Shown here piece after piece: positions 24,921 through 32,442 of a stretch of 64,000 bases of DNA. Made by a program: the position numbers and the translations under genes. Where the stretch lies: positions 36,257 to 100,256 of the forward strand of contig JBKQPG010000035.1 in assembly GCA_052145115.1 (NCBI GenBank), read 5' to 3'. This DNA comes from CAIVVT01 sp052145115. Lineage in GTDB: Bacteria > Acidobacteriota > Terriglobia > Bryobacterales > Bryobacteraceae. Under the pieces are notes generated by a model. That model was given only the letters and a program-made list of their open reading frames with translations, had not been told where the DNA came from and ran no database searches. The first letter of the stretch is position 1, and each line of letters begins with the position of its first letter.

Positions 24921-26684
24921 ATGAGCGGGATGAAGGTTGTCGTGGTCGTCGCGCAGCTGGCCGTTTTGGCAAACTCCCTGGCCGCGCAGGAGCAGGAGCA
25001 GCCGACGGGGTCGCTGAGCGGGCAGGTGGTAAACGCGCTGACGGGCGAGGCGGTAGGCGGGGCGCGAGTGACATTGCTATGCACGGGCCAGAACAGCAGT
25101 TACCGGGAGGCGGCCACGGACCGCGGGGGAATGTTTGCAGCGACGGGTCTGGCGGCCGGCAGTTGCACGATCTTCGCGAACCATCGCGACTACGCCGGCA
25201 TCATGGAGATGGGGCAGCCCGCGGCTGCGGCCGAGGTGAGCGCGGGCCAGGCGACAACCGGCGTGCAGGTGAAGCTGATGCCCGGGGGCGCGATCAGCGG
25301 GCGGGTGATGAATGACGACGGCGAGCCGCTGCAGGGCTGCTTCATTCAGGTCTATTCGCCGCAGCACCTGGGGCACGGCACCAGCCTGCAGCCGCGCAAC
25401 GGGGCCTCGACTGACGACCAGGGCGAGTTCCGCATCGCGCATATGACCGCGGACCGGTATGTGCTGCACGCGCAATGCCCCGAGTCGCTGCCGGTCGAGC
25501 GGCTGCTGGGGCCGTACGATGCGCGGCACGAGGAGCCCCGGGAGTCGTGGCTGCCAGTGTTCTATCCGAGCAGCACGACGGCCGCCGGCGCGACCATGCT
25601 GAGCGTGACGCCCGGAGCCGAGCTGCAGAACGTCGAGTTCAAGTTGAGAACGACGCCGGTGGTCACGGTGCGGGGCAGCGTGACGGGAGCGGCGGGTCCG
25701 GGCGTCAACGTGCAGCTCATTCCGGACGCCGCTACGGGCGATCCGTCGGCGGCGGTGAGCGGCGGGTACGACCAAAAGGAGGGCACGTTCCGCATCGATT
25801 TCGTGCCGCCGGGCTCCTACCGGCTCCAGGTCGTGAGCCGGTCAGGACAGCCGGATTCGCTGGCCATGGCGGAGCAACGCATCACCACGGGCACGAGCGA
25901 TCCGGAGCCCGTGGTCGTGCAACTGCAAGCGGCGATCGCACTGCAAGGCGTCGTGCAGGACCCGCCGGGAACGGATACGGGCTCCATGACTAGCGGCGAT
26001 CAGTTGGCGGTCGTTGCGCCGCCGATACGCCTGGGCGGCGGGTTCCAGCCGCAGCCGGGGCAAGCCCCGGCCAAGGGGTGGGTTCAATTCATACCGGAGA
26101 CGGGCGACGCCTTCGGCGGCATGTTTCGGCAGGGCGAGGTCCACCAGGACGGGAGTTTCGAGGTAAACGGGCTGGCGGCGGGACGCTACCGGGTGCGCTA
26201 TCAGCCGGCCATGACGCAGTCCTTCGTCGATTGGATGCAATACGGCGCGACCAGGCTGGAGGGCGATGAAATCGAAATCGGCGCGGCCGCGGCTGGCATG
26301 CTGAAGATCGTTCTAGCCGCCAAGGGTGCGCGGGTGCAGATCCACCTGGCGGGGGATTCCTCTTCCGGAACGACTTCGTGGAGCGTGGTCCTGGCGCCGG
26401 CCGGAAGAAGCTTCCTGCCGGGCGCCGGCATGCCCATGCTGCAGGGTCTCAGCGGGGCCGACCTGACCTACGACAACCTGGCTCCCGGCAAGTACTTCGT
26501 TTTCGGCGTGCAGCAAACCCCGGCCAACCTGGGATACAACGAACGCGTCTTCGAACTTCTTCAGCCGCGTCTCGAACCCGTGGACATCGGCGCCGGGACT
26601 ACGACGAGCATCACGCCCAAACTGTTCACGAGCGACGATATCACGCGTCTGGCGCTGACCTATCTGCAGGGAGAAAACCAGTAA
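24921..26684 (+). CDS. secreted carboxypeptidase regulatory-like protein, second of tandem pair
   Basis: A 587-residue exported protein, paralogous in architecture to the gene just upstream. Signal peptide of about 22 residues (ending SLAAQ), then repeated beta-sandwich units. These are SLSGQVVNALTGEAVGGARVTL with GGMFAATGLAAGSCTIF (about 30-90), AISGRVMNDDGEPLQGCFIQV with DDQGEFRIAHMTADRYVL, TVRGSVTGAAGPGVNVQLIP with GTFRIDFVPPGSYRLQV, and DGSFEVNGLAAGRYRVRY. A Gly/Pro/Gln-rich linker lies near residues 350-385. It has no enzymatic motif. Both proteins probably sit on the surface or in the periplasm as structural or adhesive components. ATG at 24921 follows GAGGTG at suitable distance. Confidence 0.78.
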   Translation: MSGMKVVVVVAQLAVLANSLAAQEQEQPTGSLSGQVVNALTGEAVGGARVTLLCTGQNSSYREAATDRGGMFAATGLAAGSCTIFANHRDYAGIMEMGQPAAAAEVSAGQATTGVQVKLMPGGAISGRVMNDDGEPLQGCFIQVYSPQHLGHGTSLQPRNGASTDDQGEFRIAHMTADRYVLHAQCPESLPVERLLGPYDARHEEPRESWLPVFYPSSTTAAGATMLSVTPGAELQNVEFKLRTTPVVTVRGSVTGAAGPGVNVQLIPDAATGDPSAAVSGGYDQKEGTFRIDFVPPGSYRLQVVSRSGQPDSLAMAEQRITTGTSDPEPVVVQLQAAIALQGVVQDPPGTDTGSMTSGDQLAVVAPPIRLGGGFQPQPGQAPAKGWVQFIPETGDAFGGMFRQGEVHQDGSFEVNGLAAGRYRVRYQPAMTQSFVDWMQYGATRLEGDEIEIGAAAAGMLKIVLAAKGARVQIHLAGDSSSGTTSWSVVLAPAGRSFLPGAGMPMLQGLSGADLTYDNLAPGKYFVFGVQQTPANLGYNERVFELLQPRLEPVDIGAGTTTSITPKLFTSDDITRLALTYLQGENQ

Positions 26685-26738
26685 GCTGCGCGTCCCGGCG
26701 CGGGGATGCGCGCTCGGTTGCCGTGGCTGCGGGCGAGG

Positions 26739-27239
26739 CTACGCGGCGCCGCCCGGACCGCCTGCCGGCTCGGATCCGCCAAACGACTGCAGCGCGAGAT
26801 AGTTGGGTCCGAAACGCTGGATGTGGTCGTGCTGCTTCTCGTACTGGTCGAAGTGACGCTCCTCGTCGCCCACCAAGCCTTCGAAGATCTGCTTGGAAGC
26901 GGCATCCTGCTGGGCGGCGCATTCCATGGCAGCCTTGTTGTAAGAAATGGCGCTTTCCTGCTCCATGGTCATGCCCTTCAGCAGCATGGCCTGGGCGTCG
27001 GTGATCGGCTCGACGGGACCGGCGGGCGCCATCTTGACGTCGCCTTTCAGGAACAGAATCCGCTCGGCCAGCAGTTCGACGTGGCCCATCTCCTCGATGG
27101 CCGTGCGCTTGAAGAGCGTGGCCAGCGGGTTGAAGCCCTGGTCGGAGAGATGGAAGTGGAAATACATGTACTGGTGGACGGCCTGGAGTTCATCGGCCAC
27201 CGCCGTGTTCAGCAGATTGATGCTATGAGTTCTATTCAT
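26739..27239 (-). CDS. bfr: bacterioferritin-like iron-storage protein
   Basis: A 166-residue four-helix ferritin-like protein. Di-iron ligands are visible: Glu17 (DELQAVHQY), Glu50 and His53 (AIEEMGHVE), Glu93/95 (EQESAISY) and Glu126/127 with His129 (DEERHF). Met51 falls at the position of the inter-subunit heme-ligating Met52 of E. coli bacterioferritin, so heme binding is plausible. A flexible Gly/Pro-rich tail of about 15 residues follows the last helix. It would oxidise and store iron in the cytosol. ATG at 27239 has GGAGG 7 nt upstream. It is convergent with the second carboxypeptidase-regulatory-like gene. Confidence 0.87.
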   Translation of the reverse strand: MNRTHSINLLNTAVADELQAVHQYMYFHFHLSDQGFNPLATLFKRTAIEEMGHVELLAERILFLKGDVKMAPAGPVEPITDAQAMLLKGMTMEQESAISYNKAAMECAAQQDAASKQIFEGLVGDEERHFDQYEKQHDHIQRFGPNYLALQSFGGSEPAGGPGGAA

Positions 27240-27330
27240 ACCCGCGCCTCCGCAACCATGATGCCACGATCCAGGCCTGCGCGGCCGCGGGACCGCGCCA
27301 CGGCGCGGCCGCTAAACTGGAGTCAGAGCG

Positions 27331-28296
27331 GTGAAATCCTTCTTAGCGCGCATTTTCCACAGCATCACGGGCGCGGCTCTGGAATTCCTCAAGGACTGGA
27401 AAGCCGTCGGCAGGTATGTGACCCAGCCGGAAGCTCACGTTTTTGCCTTCTCGATCGCGGCGAACGTGCTGCTGGCGTTCTATCCGTTTCTACTGGTGAT
27501 GCTCTCCATCTCCAAACACGTTTTTCATTCGACGCCGGCCATCAACGCGATCTTCCTGGCGATTCAGGATTATTTTGCCGGTGGCACCGGGGCGTTTCTC
27601 GTAACCAACCTGAGCGCGAGTCTGAAGCAAGTCCGGCACATGGAATGGGTTTCCGTCCTGATGCTGCTGCTGCTGGCGAATGGCGTCTTCCTGCCGCTGG
27701 AGGTCGCGCTCAACCGGGCCTGGGGCGTGACCAAGGGACGCAACCTGGTGATGAACCAATTGGTCAGCACGGGTCTGATCTTCGCCTGCGGCGCGCTGGC
27801 GCTGTTGTCGGCCGTCGTGACGGCGTCGGCGCCGATGCTGTGGCAGATGATATTCGGCCCAACCGGCGACGCGCCAGAGTTGCTCACCACAGGGTTCCTG
27901 GCGCATGGACTGTTCAAATTGACATCCCTCCCGTTCACGATACTGATCGTCTTCCTGGTGTATTGGAAACTGCCCAACACGAAGGTGCCAGCGGCCCAGG
28001 TGTGGCCGCGCGCCGCGGTGATCGGCCTGCTGCTGGAGATGCTCAAGTGGGTGAATTTCTTCATCTGGCCGGCGCTGCTCCGCAAATTAGCGCGGGAGTA
28101 CGACGTCTTCAAGCACTCCGTCACGATTCTGACGTGGAGCTTCCTGGCCGGGCTGATCGTGCTGGCCGGGGCGGACTGGTCGGCGCGGCGGGCGAAACGC
28201 GCGGAGGCCTCAGGAGCGTCTTACGACCCGGGCGATTCGCCGCCGCTGACGGCTCAAACGAGCATCCTCCCGGGCAGCGCCGGGGGAATCGGATAG
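27331..28296 (+). CDS. YihY/BrkB family inner-membrane protein (paralogue 1)
   Basis: A 321-residue integral membrane protein with about six transmembrane helices. YihY-family features include FAFSIAANVLLAFYPFLLVML near residue 40-60 and NGVFLPLEVALNRAWGV with a conserved polar/aromatic pattern. LPNTKVPAAQVWPRAAVIGLLLEMLKW fits the conserved loop before the fifth helix. The family was once annotated as RNase BN, which is incorrect; function is unknown, possibly transport. The start is GTG at 27331 with GGAG ten nt upstream and TAAACT at 27313-27318. A second, more divergent member lies at about 44 kb. Confidence 0.82.
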   Translation: MKSFLARIFHSITGAALEFLKDWKAVGRYVTQPEAHVFAFSIAANVLLAFYPFLLVMLSISKHVFHSTPAINAIFLAIQDYFAGGTGAFLVTNLSASLKQVRHMEWVSVLMLLLLANGVFLPLEVALNRAWGVTKGRNLVMNQLVSTGLIFACGALALLSAVVTASAPMLWQMIFGPTGDAPELLTTGFLAHGLFKLTSLPFTILIVFLVYWKLPNTKVPAAQVWPRAAVIGLLLEMLKWVNFFIWPALLRKLAREYDVFKHSVTILTWSFLAGLIVLAGADWSARRAKRAEASGASYDPGDSPPLTAQTSILPGSAGGIG

Positions 28297-28314
28297 AATA
28301 AACGGAAATCCGAT
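28288..28314. promoter_or_regulatory. 7-bp inverted repeat bracketing a -10-like box
   Basis: ATCGGAT (28288-28294) and ATCCGAT (28308-28314) are perfect inverted repeats with a 13-nt spacer. TAGAAT (28294-28299) lies between them, about 44 nt before the ATG of the Gfo/Idh/MocA gene. A dimeric regulator binding here would block the promoter. The first arm overlaps the stop codon of the upstream YihY gene. Confidence 0.4.
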
Positions 28315-28342
28315 ACGCATTGATCTGAGAGGATTTATCTAA

Positions 28343-29815
28343 ATGGCCGAGAACAGCAAAGACCTGAAGCCCTGGCAGGGCCAGCCCGCAAGCCGCCAGG
28401 CGCCAGGCGCCGCACAGGAGATGAGCAGGCGCGAGGCGGTCAAGACCGCGGTGGGCGTTGCGGCGCTGGCGGGCGCCGCGGGCAGCCTGGTGAAAGCAGC
28501 TCCGGCCATCCTGACGGCGCGGGGCGCCGCGAGCCCGGTGCCCTTCGGCATGGTCGGCACGGGCAGCCGGGGCAGCTACCTGCTGAAGCACCTGAAGTCC
28601 ATAGACAGCGGGCAATGCGTTGCTATCTGCGACATTCAGGACGCGGCGCTGGACAAGGCGCAGCAGACCTACGGCGGCAATCCGAAACGCTACAAGGATT
28701 ATCGCGAGCTGCTGGCGGACAAAAACGTCGAAGCGGTGTTCGTCACCGTGCCGCTGTTCCTGCACTTCCCGATCACCAGGGACGCGCTCGACGCCGACAA
28801 GCACGTCTTCTGCGAGAAGAGCCTCGTGTTCAAGCCTGAAGAGGTCCACGAGCTGCGCGCGCTGGTCGCGTCGAAGCCCAAGCAACTGCTCCAGACCGGC
28901 CTGCAACGCCGCTACAGCGCGATGTACCAGGCGGCGCGGCAGATGATCGAGAAGGGCATCCTGGGCGAGGTGAGCTACGTCCAGGCGCAGTGGCATCGCG
29001 ATCCCGGCTGGAAGATGAAGAAGGACGTGCCGGAGCTGGGCAACTGGCGGCTGTTCCGCAAGTGGTCCGGGGGCGTGGTGGCGGAGCTGGCGTCGCACCA
29101 GATCGACGTCGCCGACTGGATGCTGGGCATGACGCCCGAGGCCGTGATGGGCCTGGGCACGCACGACTTCATGATGGACGGCCGCGACATCCTGGACAAC
29201 GTGCAGTTGATCTACAAATACCCCAAGGGGCGGCGGCTGGTGTGGACCGGCGTCTCGACCAGCTCGCACTGGGCCGGCCTGGGCGGCCAGCGCACCGAGA
29301 TGGGCGAGGTCATCTGCGGCACCCAGGGCAGCATCGAGATCACGCTCGGCGACGACATCCACAAGCCGATCGGCATGTGGTTCCGCGAGCCCGCGCCACC
29401 GGCGCAGGTGGAAGAGGCCAAGAACAAGAAGAAGGAAGAGGTGAAGGCCGGCGCGACGATGGTCTCCGCCGCCGGCTCGCGGCCGCTGCCGATCCTGCTG
29501 GACAAGGATCTCATCAAGGGCAACGAGAGCTTCCTCGAGAAGGAGATGAAGTTCGCCCGGCAGTGGCTGTATATGAAGGACATCATGCTGCCGCTCGAAG
29601 ACATCAACCCGGTGGATACGGAGCTCGGGAGCTTCTTCGACGGCTGCCGCACGCTGAAGCGCCCCAAGGCCGACATCGAGGTCGGACTGAACGACTCGAT
29701 CGCTGTGATCCTCTCCAACCTGGCGCTCGACGAAGGCCGCATGGTGGCCTTCAACGAGATCGAGAAGATGGGGCTGCCGGGGCAGAAACCCGTGAAACCG
29801 CCCAAGACAACTTAA
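28343..29815 (+). CDS. Tat-exported Gfo/Idh/MocA family oxidoreductase (second)
   Basis: A 490-residue protein with a long n-region before a Tat-type motif MSRREAVKTAVG (residues 27-38) and a hydrophobic Ala-rich h-region. The Rossmann domain has FGMVGTGSRGSYLLKHL (GxGxRG near 75), ICDIQDAALDKA and VFVTVPLFLHFPI, then the conserved DKHVFCEKSL in place of EKP. The C-terminal Gfo domain has WSGGVVAELASHQIDVADWMLG with the conserved His. A Lys/Glu-rich insert (KNKKKEEVK) interrupts the later part near residue 355. AGAGGA lies about 10 nt before the ATG at 28343. It is monocistronic and possibly controlled by the inverted repeat just upstream. Likely a periplasmic sugar or cyclitol dehydrogenase; substrate unknown. 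Confidence 0.88.
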   Translation: MAENSKDLKPWQGQPASRQAPGAAQEMSRREAVKTAVGVAALAGAAGSLVKAAPAILTARGAASPVPFGMVGTGSRGSYLLKHLKSIDSGQCVAICDIQDAALDKAQQTYGGNPKRYKDYRELLADKNVEAVFVTVPLFLHFPITRDALDADKHVFCEKSLVFKPEEVHELRALVASKPKQLLQTGLQRRYSAMYQAARQMIEKGILGEVSYVQAQWHRDPGWKMKKDVPELGNWRLFRKWSGGVVAELASHQIDVADWMLGMTPEAVMGLGTHDFMMDGRDILDNVQLIYKYPKGRRLVWTGVSTSSHWAGLGGQRTEMGEVICGTQGSIEITLGDDIHKPIGMWFREPAPPAQVEEAKNKKKEEVKAGATMVSAAGSRPLPILLDKDLIKGNESFLEKEMKFARQWLYMKDIMLPLEDINPVDTELGSFFDGCRTLKRPKADIEVGLNDSIAVILSNLALDEGRMVAFNEIEKMGLPGQKPVKPPKTT

Positions 29816-29929
29816 GCCCGTATCGCACGCAGGTGAGACACAGCGGGCCCCCCACACCGCGTCTTTAACTATGGTCCAATAGTTGGCGACGGCTGCCGAG
29901 AAGACGACGAGGCTGAAAGGAGAGTGTGA

Positions 29930-30163
29930 GTGAGAACAACTCTGCTTGCTTTTGTCCTGGCGGTGCTGGTGGCGTTCCCGCCATTGCCTAGAATGTTGGC
30001 TGCCAGCGCTAAGAAGACGACGGCCACAGCGACGACGAAATCAAAACGCACCCAGAACACTGGAGGCGAATACAAGAACGGGAGCGGATCGAGCCACAAG
30101 GGCGGTAAATATAAGAACACGAGCACGAACGACCATTATCAGACTAAGAAGAATTCGCAGTGA
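29930..30163 (+). CDS. small secreted Lys/Gly/Asn/Tyr-rich protein
   Basis: A 77-residue protein. The N-terminal ~25 residues are a signal peptide (ends MLAAS-AKK). The mature ~50 residues are polar and basic. They begin with KKTTATATTKSK and carry two imperfect copies of a G-G-x-Y-K-N motif (GGEYKNGSGSS and GGKYKNTSTND), ending with HYQTKKNSQ. There are no cysteines and no predicted fold. GTG at 29930 has AAAGGAG 7 nt upstream, a strong start signal despite the non-ATG codon. It precedes another secreted unknown by 71 bp on the same strand. Possible roles include a surface-binding or carbohydrate-contacting peptide; no function is assigned. Confidence 0.65.
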   Translation: MRTTLLAFVLAVLVAFPPLPRMLAASAKKTTATATTKSKRTQNTGGEYKNGSGSSHKGGKYKNTSTNDHYQTKKNSQ

Positions 30164-30234
30164 TCGCCGCCAGCCTCTTCTAAGATGTTTCAGGGGAGAG
30201 CCGGTGCCCACAACCCGCCAGAAGGGAAGGGTAG

Positions 30235-30909
30235 ATGAGGAGATTGTTGATTGCGGCGCTGGTCGCGGGCGCATGCAACTACATGGCCGGAAGTGATTTG
30301 TTATCAGATAAAGAGATCCAGAGTGCGATTGATTTGGGCCGGGCCACGGACGTTCGGGCGATCTGGAAGAGCATTCAAAAAAACCATCTAGTCCGGATCA
30401 ACAGGCCGGCGGCCTTCGCGTTGGGCGACATTGTCGGGAAGAGGGCCATTTTCCTGAATGGCCGCGACCTTATCGCTTTGGCCGCGTCGGATACCTCGCG
30501 CCGCCACCACGTGCTGACAATTGCAGAAGTGAGACAGTGGCCTAGCCTGGGAGCAACGCACGTCCTTCTCATTGCTGAGGGAAGCGGCGACACGGACTTA
30601 TCGATATGGCGGGCACCCGCCGTGCATATGACGATCACGGCAGACGGCCACGAGATTCAGCCATTATCAGAATCGATCACGGAGAGCAGCCAGACCGAGA
30701 TCATCTCTGGCGAAAATGGGCTGGTATCACGAAGCGGAAACGTTGCAACCTATACACCGCTTTATCAGCCGCCCTTTGGCGAGCCGCATTTTTCGTGCAC
30801 CTGGTTTTCGTTCAATATTCCACCCGGCGCGGAAAACCTCACCATCACCGTGATCTCTAAGGATGGCCGCGAGAAACGCGCGGACTTCAGTGCCTCGATG
30901 CTCCGCTAG
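30235..30909 (+). CDS. hypothetical secreted protein
   Basis: A 224-residue protein of no family I recognise. The N-terminus has a short hydrophobic leader (about 18 residues, MRRLLIAALVAGAC followed by NYMAGS). A lipobox reading around VAGAC is possible but not canonical. The body is mixed alpha/beta: SDKEIQSAIDLGRA (helix), DIVGKRAIFLNGRDLIALAAS, a strand-rich middle with HVLLIAEGSGDTDLSIWRAP, and a beta-rich end (FSCTWFSFNIPPGAENLTITVISKDG). Base composition is a little lower in GC than that of its neighbours. ATG at 30235 follows GAAGGGAAGGG. It converges on tesA. Confidence 0.6.
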   Translation: MRRLLIAALVAGACNYMAGSDLLSDKEIQSAIDLGRATDVRAIWKSIQKNHLVRINRPAAFALGDIVGKRAIFLNGRDLIALAASDTSRRHHVLTIAEVRQWPSLGATHVLLIAEGSGDTDLSIWRAPAVHMTITADGHEIQPLSESITESSQTEIISGENGLVSRSGNVATYTPLYQPPFGEPHFSCTWFSFNIPPGAENLTITVISKDGREKRADFSASMLR

Positions 30910-30980
30910 TGCGAGAGAGGAGTCGCCCCATGAGGAAACCCCGCCCCGCACTTGTCGTTCCGTTCCACGGGGAAGCTGAA

Positions 30981-31005
30981 CCCCCCGGACCAGATTCACG
31001 GGGGG
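30981..31005. terminator. GC hairpin between convergent genes
   Basis: CCCCCCG and CGGGGGG pair perfectly over 7 bp around an 11-nt loop, in the 122-bp gap between two converging genes. There is no T-run on either side, so it is at most a weak or factor-assisted terminator. Confidence 0.3.
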
Positions 31006-31031
31006 GGCGACCTCGGCAGCAGCGGCCATTG

Positions 31032-31682
31032 CTACCGCTTTATGCTCCTGTCCGAGCGCAGCAGCGGCAGCAGATACTGCAGCACTGTCGCGGCCACGCG
31101 GCGCGTGCCCTCGGCGTTGGGATGCAGCGCGTCGGGCTGCATCAGGCGCGGGTCGGTGGCCACGCCTTCGAGCAGGAACGGGATGAGTGCGACCTTCTTC
31201 TCGCGCGCCAGGTCGCGAAAGACCTGTTCGAACCCCTGCACGTAGTCCGGGCCGTAATTGCGCGGCAGCGTCATACCGGCCAGCAGCACCTTCGCGCCGC
31301 CGTGGCGGAATTCGTCGATCATCTGGGCAAGGTTCGCGCGCGTCGCCGTCAGGGGCAGGCCGCGCAGGCCGTCGTTGGCGCCGAGCTCCAGGATCACGAC
31401 CGCGGGCTTCAACTGTAGCACCTGCTTCACGCGGTCCAGGCCGCCGTCGGTGGTGTCGCCGCTAATTCCCTGGTTGACCACGCGGTAGCGCAGGCCGCGC
31501 CGGTCGAGGAGCTTTTGTAAATCGTCGGGATAACTCTGGCCGGGTTCGAGCCCGTGGCCCGCCGTCAGGCTGTCGCCGAAGGCCACGATCACCGGCCGCG
31601 TGTCGGCGGCCGGAAGGGCGATTGCGGAACCGCCGCCCAGCGCCGCCGCGAATGCGGCCGTGAATAAACGTCGCCAGAGCAT
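31032..31682 (-). CDS. tesA: SGNH/GDSL esterase, TesA/arylesterase type
   Basis: A 216-residue exported lipolytic enzyme. A signal peptide of about 25 residues precedes block I with the nucleophile Ser in VAFGDSLTAGHGLEPG. Block II Gly is in NQGISGDTTDGG, block III Asn in LELGANDGLRGL, and block V Asp/His in PDALHPNAEG. This matches TesA, a thioesterase/lysophospholipase/arylesterase of the periplasm. It is divergent from the ABC transporter genes ybbA-ybbP, the same arrangement as in E. coli. A TATGAT box lies 8 nt before the ATG. Confidence 0.9.
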   Translation of the reverse strand: MLWRRLFTAAFAAALGGGSAIALPAADTRPVIVAFGDSLTAGHGLEPGQSYPDDLQKLLDRRGLRYRVVNQGISGDTTDGGLDRVKQVLQLKPAVVILELGANDGLRGLPLTATRANLAQMIDEFRHGGAKVLLAGMTLPRNYGPDYVQGFEQVFRDLAREKKVALIPFLLEGVATDPRLMQPDALHPNAEGTRRVAATVLQYLLPLLRSDRSIKR

Positions 31683-31690
31683 CCCCTGCC

Positions 31691-31696
31691 ATCATA
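31691..31696 (-). promoter_or_regulatory. putative -10 box of tesA
   Basis: TATGAT on the minus strand (31696 to 31691), followed by 8 nt and the ATG of tesA at 31682. The short distance implies a leader of only one to a few nucleotides. It lies within the 34-bp divergent region shared with ybbA. Confidence 0.4.
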
Positions 31697-31716
31697 AAAG
31701 GAGAAGCCTCCCGAAC

Positions 31717-32442
31717 ATGAATCCCCGTACGCCCGAGCTGCCGCCGATTCTCGAATTGAGCGGCGTCACGAAATGGATCGACACCGGCGCGCACCGCGTC
31801 GACATCCTGCGCGGCATCGACCTCCAGGTGCGGCGCGGCGAATATGTGGCCGTGATGGGCGCCTCGGGCTGCGGCAAGAGCACCCTGCTGGGCCTGCTCG
31901 CCGGGCTCGACGGTCCCAGCGCGGGCAGCATCAAAATTGACGGCGAGGAGATTTCGGGACTCGATGAGAACCGGCTGGCGGAGCTGCGTGGCCGCAAGAT
32001 CGGCTTCGTCTTCCAGAGCTACCAGTTGATTCCGACGCTGACCGCTGAGGAAAATGTTTTGCTGCCGGCCGAATTGGCCGGGGAGCTGGGCGCCGCGGCG
32101 TACCAGCGCGCGCGTCATCTACTGGACATCGTCGGCCTGAGCGCGCGGCGCGAGCATTATCCAGTGCAGTTGTCGGGGGGCGAGCAGCAGCGCGTGGCGC
32201 TGGCGCGGGCCTTCATGCGCCGCCCGCCGCTGCTGCTGGCCGACGAGCCCACCGGCAACCTGGACTCGACAAACGGGCAACAGGTGCTCGATCTGCTCCT
32301 CAGCCTCAACCGCCAGGAGGGCGCGACGCTGGTGCTGGTGACGCACGATCCCGAACTGGCGGGCCACGCCTCGCGCATTCTGACCATGCGCGACGGGCTG
32401 ATCGTTTCCGACGAAATGCGGGCCGGCGAGACGAAGGCATGA
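31717..32442 (+). CDS. ybbA: ABC transporter ATP-binding protein, YbbA/LolD type
   Basis: A 241-residue ATPase of the MacB/LolD/YbbA group. Visible motifs are Walker A GASGCGKST, Q-loop FVFQSYQLIPTLTAEEN, signature LSGGEQQR, Walker B LLLADEPTGNLD and the switch His in VLVTHD. The insert after the Q-loop and the LDS/N sequence fit this group. It forms a complex with the permease encoded directly downstream, with a 4-nt ATGA overlap. The start is ATG at 31717; AGGAG lies 14 nt upstream. The frame upstream to 31600 is the tesA shadow. Role: probable extraction or export of envelope lipid or lipoprotein-like substrates. Confidence 0.9.
   Translation: MNPRTPELPPILELSGVTKWIDTGAHRVDILRGIDLQVRRGEYVAVMGASGCGKSTLLGLLAGLDGPSAGSIKIDGEEISGLDENRLAELRGRKIGFVFQSYQLIPTLTAEENVLLPAELAGELGAAAYQRARHLLDIVGLSARREHYPVQLSGGEQQRVALARAFMRRPPLLLADEPTGNLDSTNGQQVLDLLLSLNRQEGATLVLVTHDPELAGHASRILTMRDGLIVSDEMRAGETKA

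Noticed and set aside
28121..29857. 578-codon minus-strand open frame
   Set aside because: It is antisense to the Gfo/Idh/MocA gene; His/Arg/Leu-rich translation without motifs.
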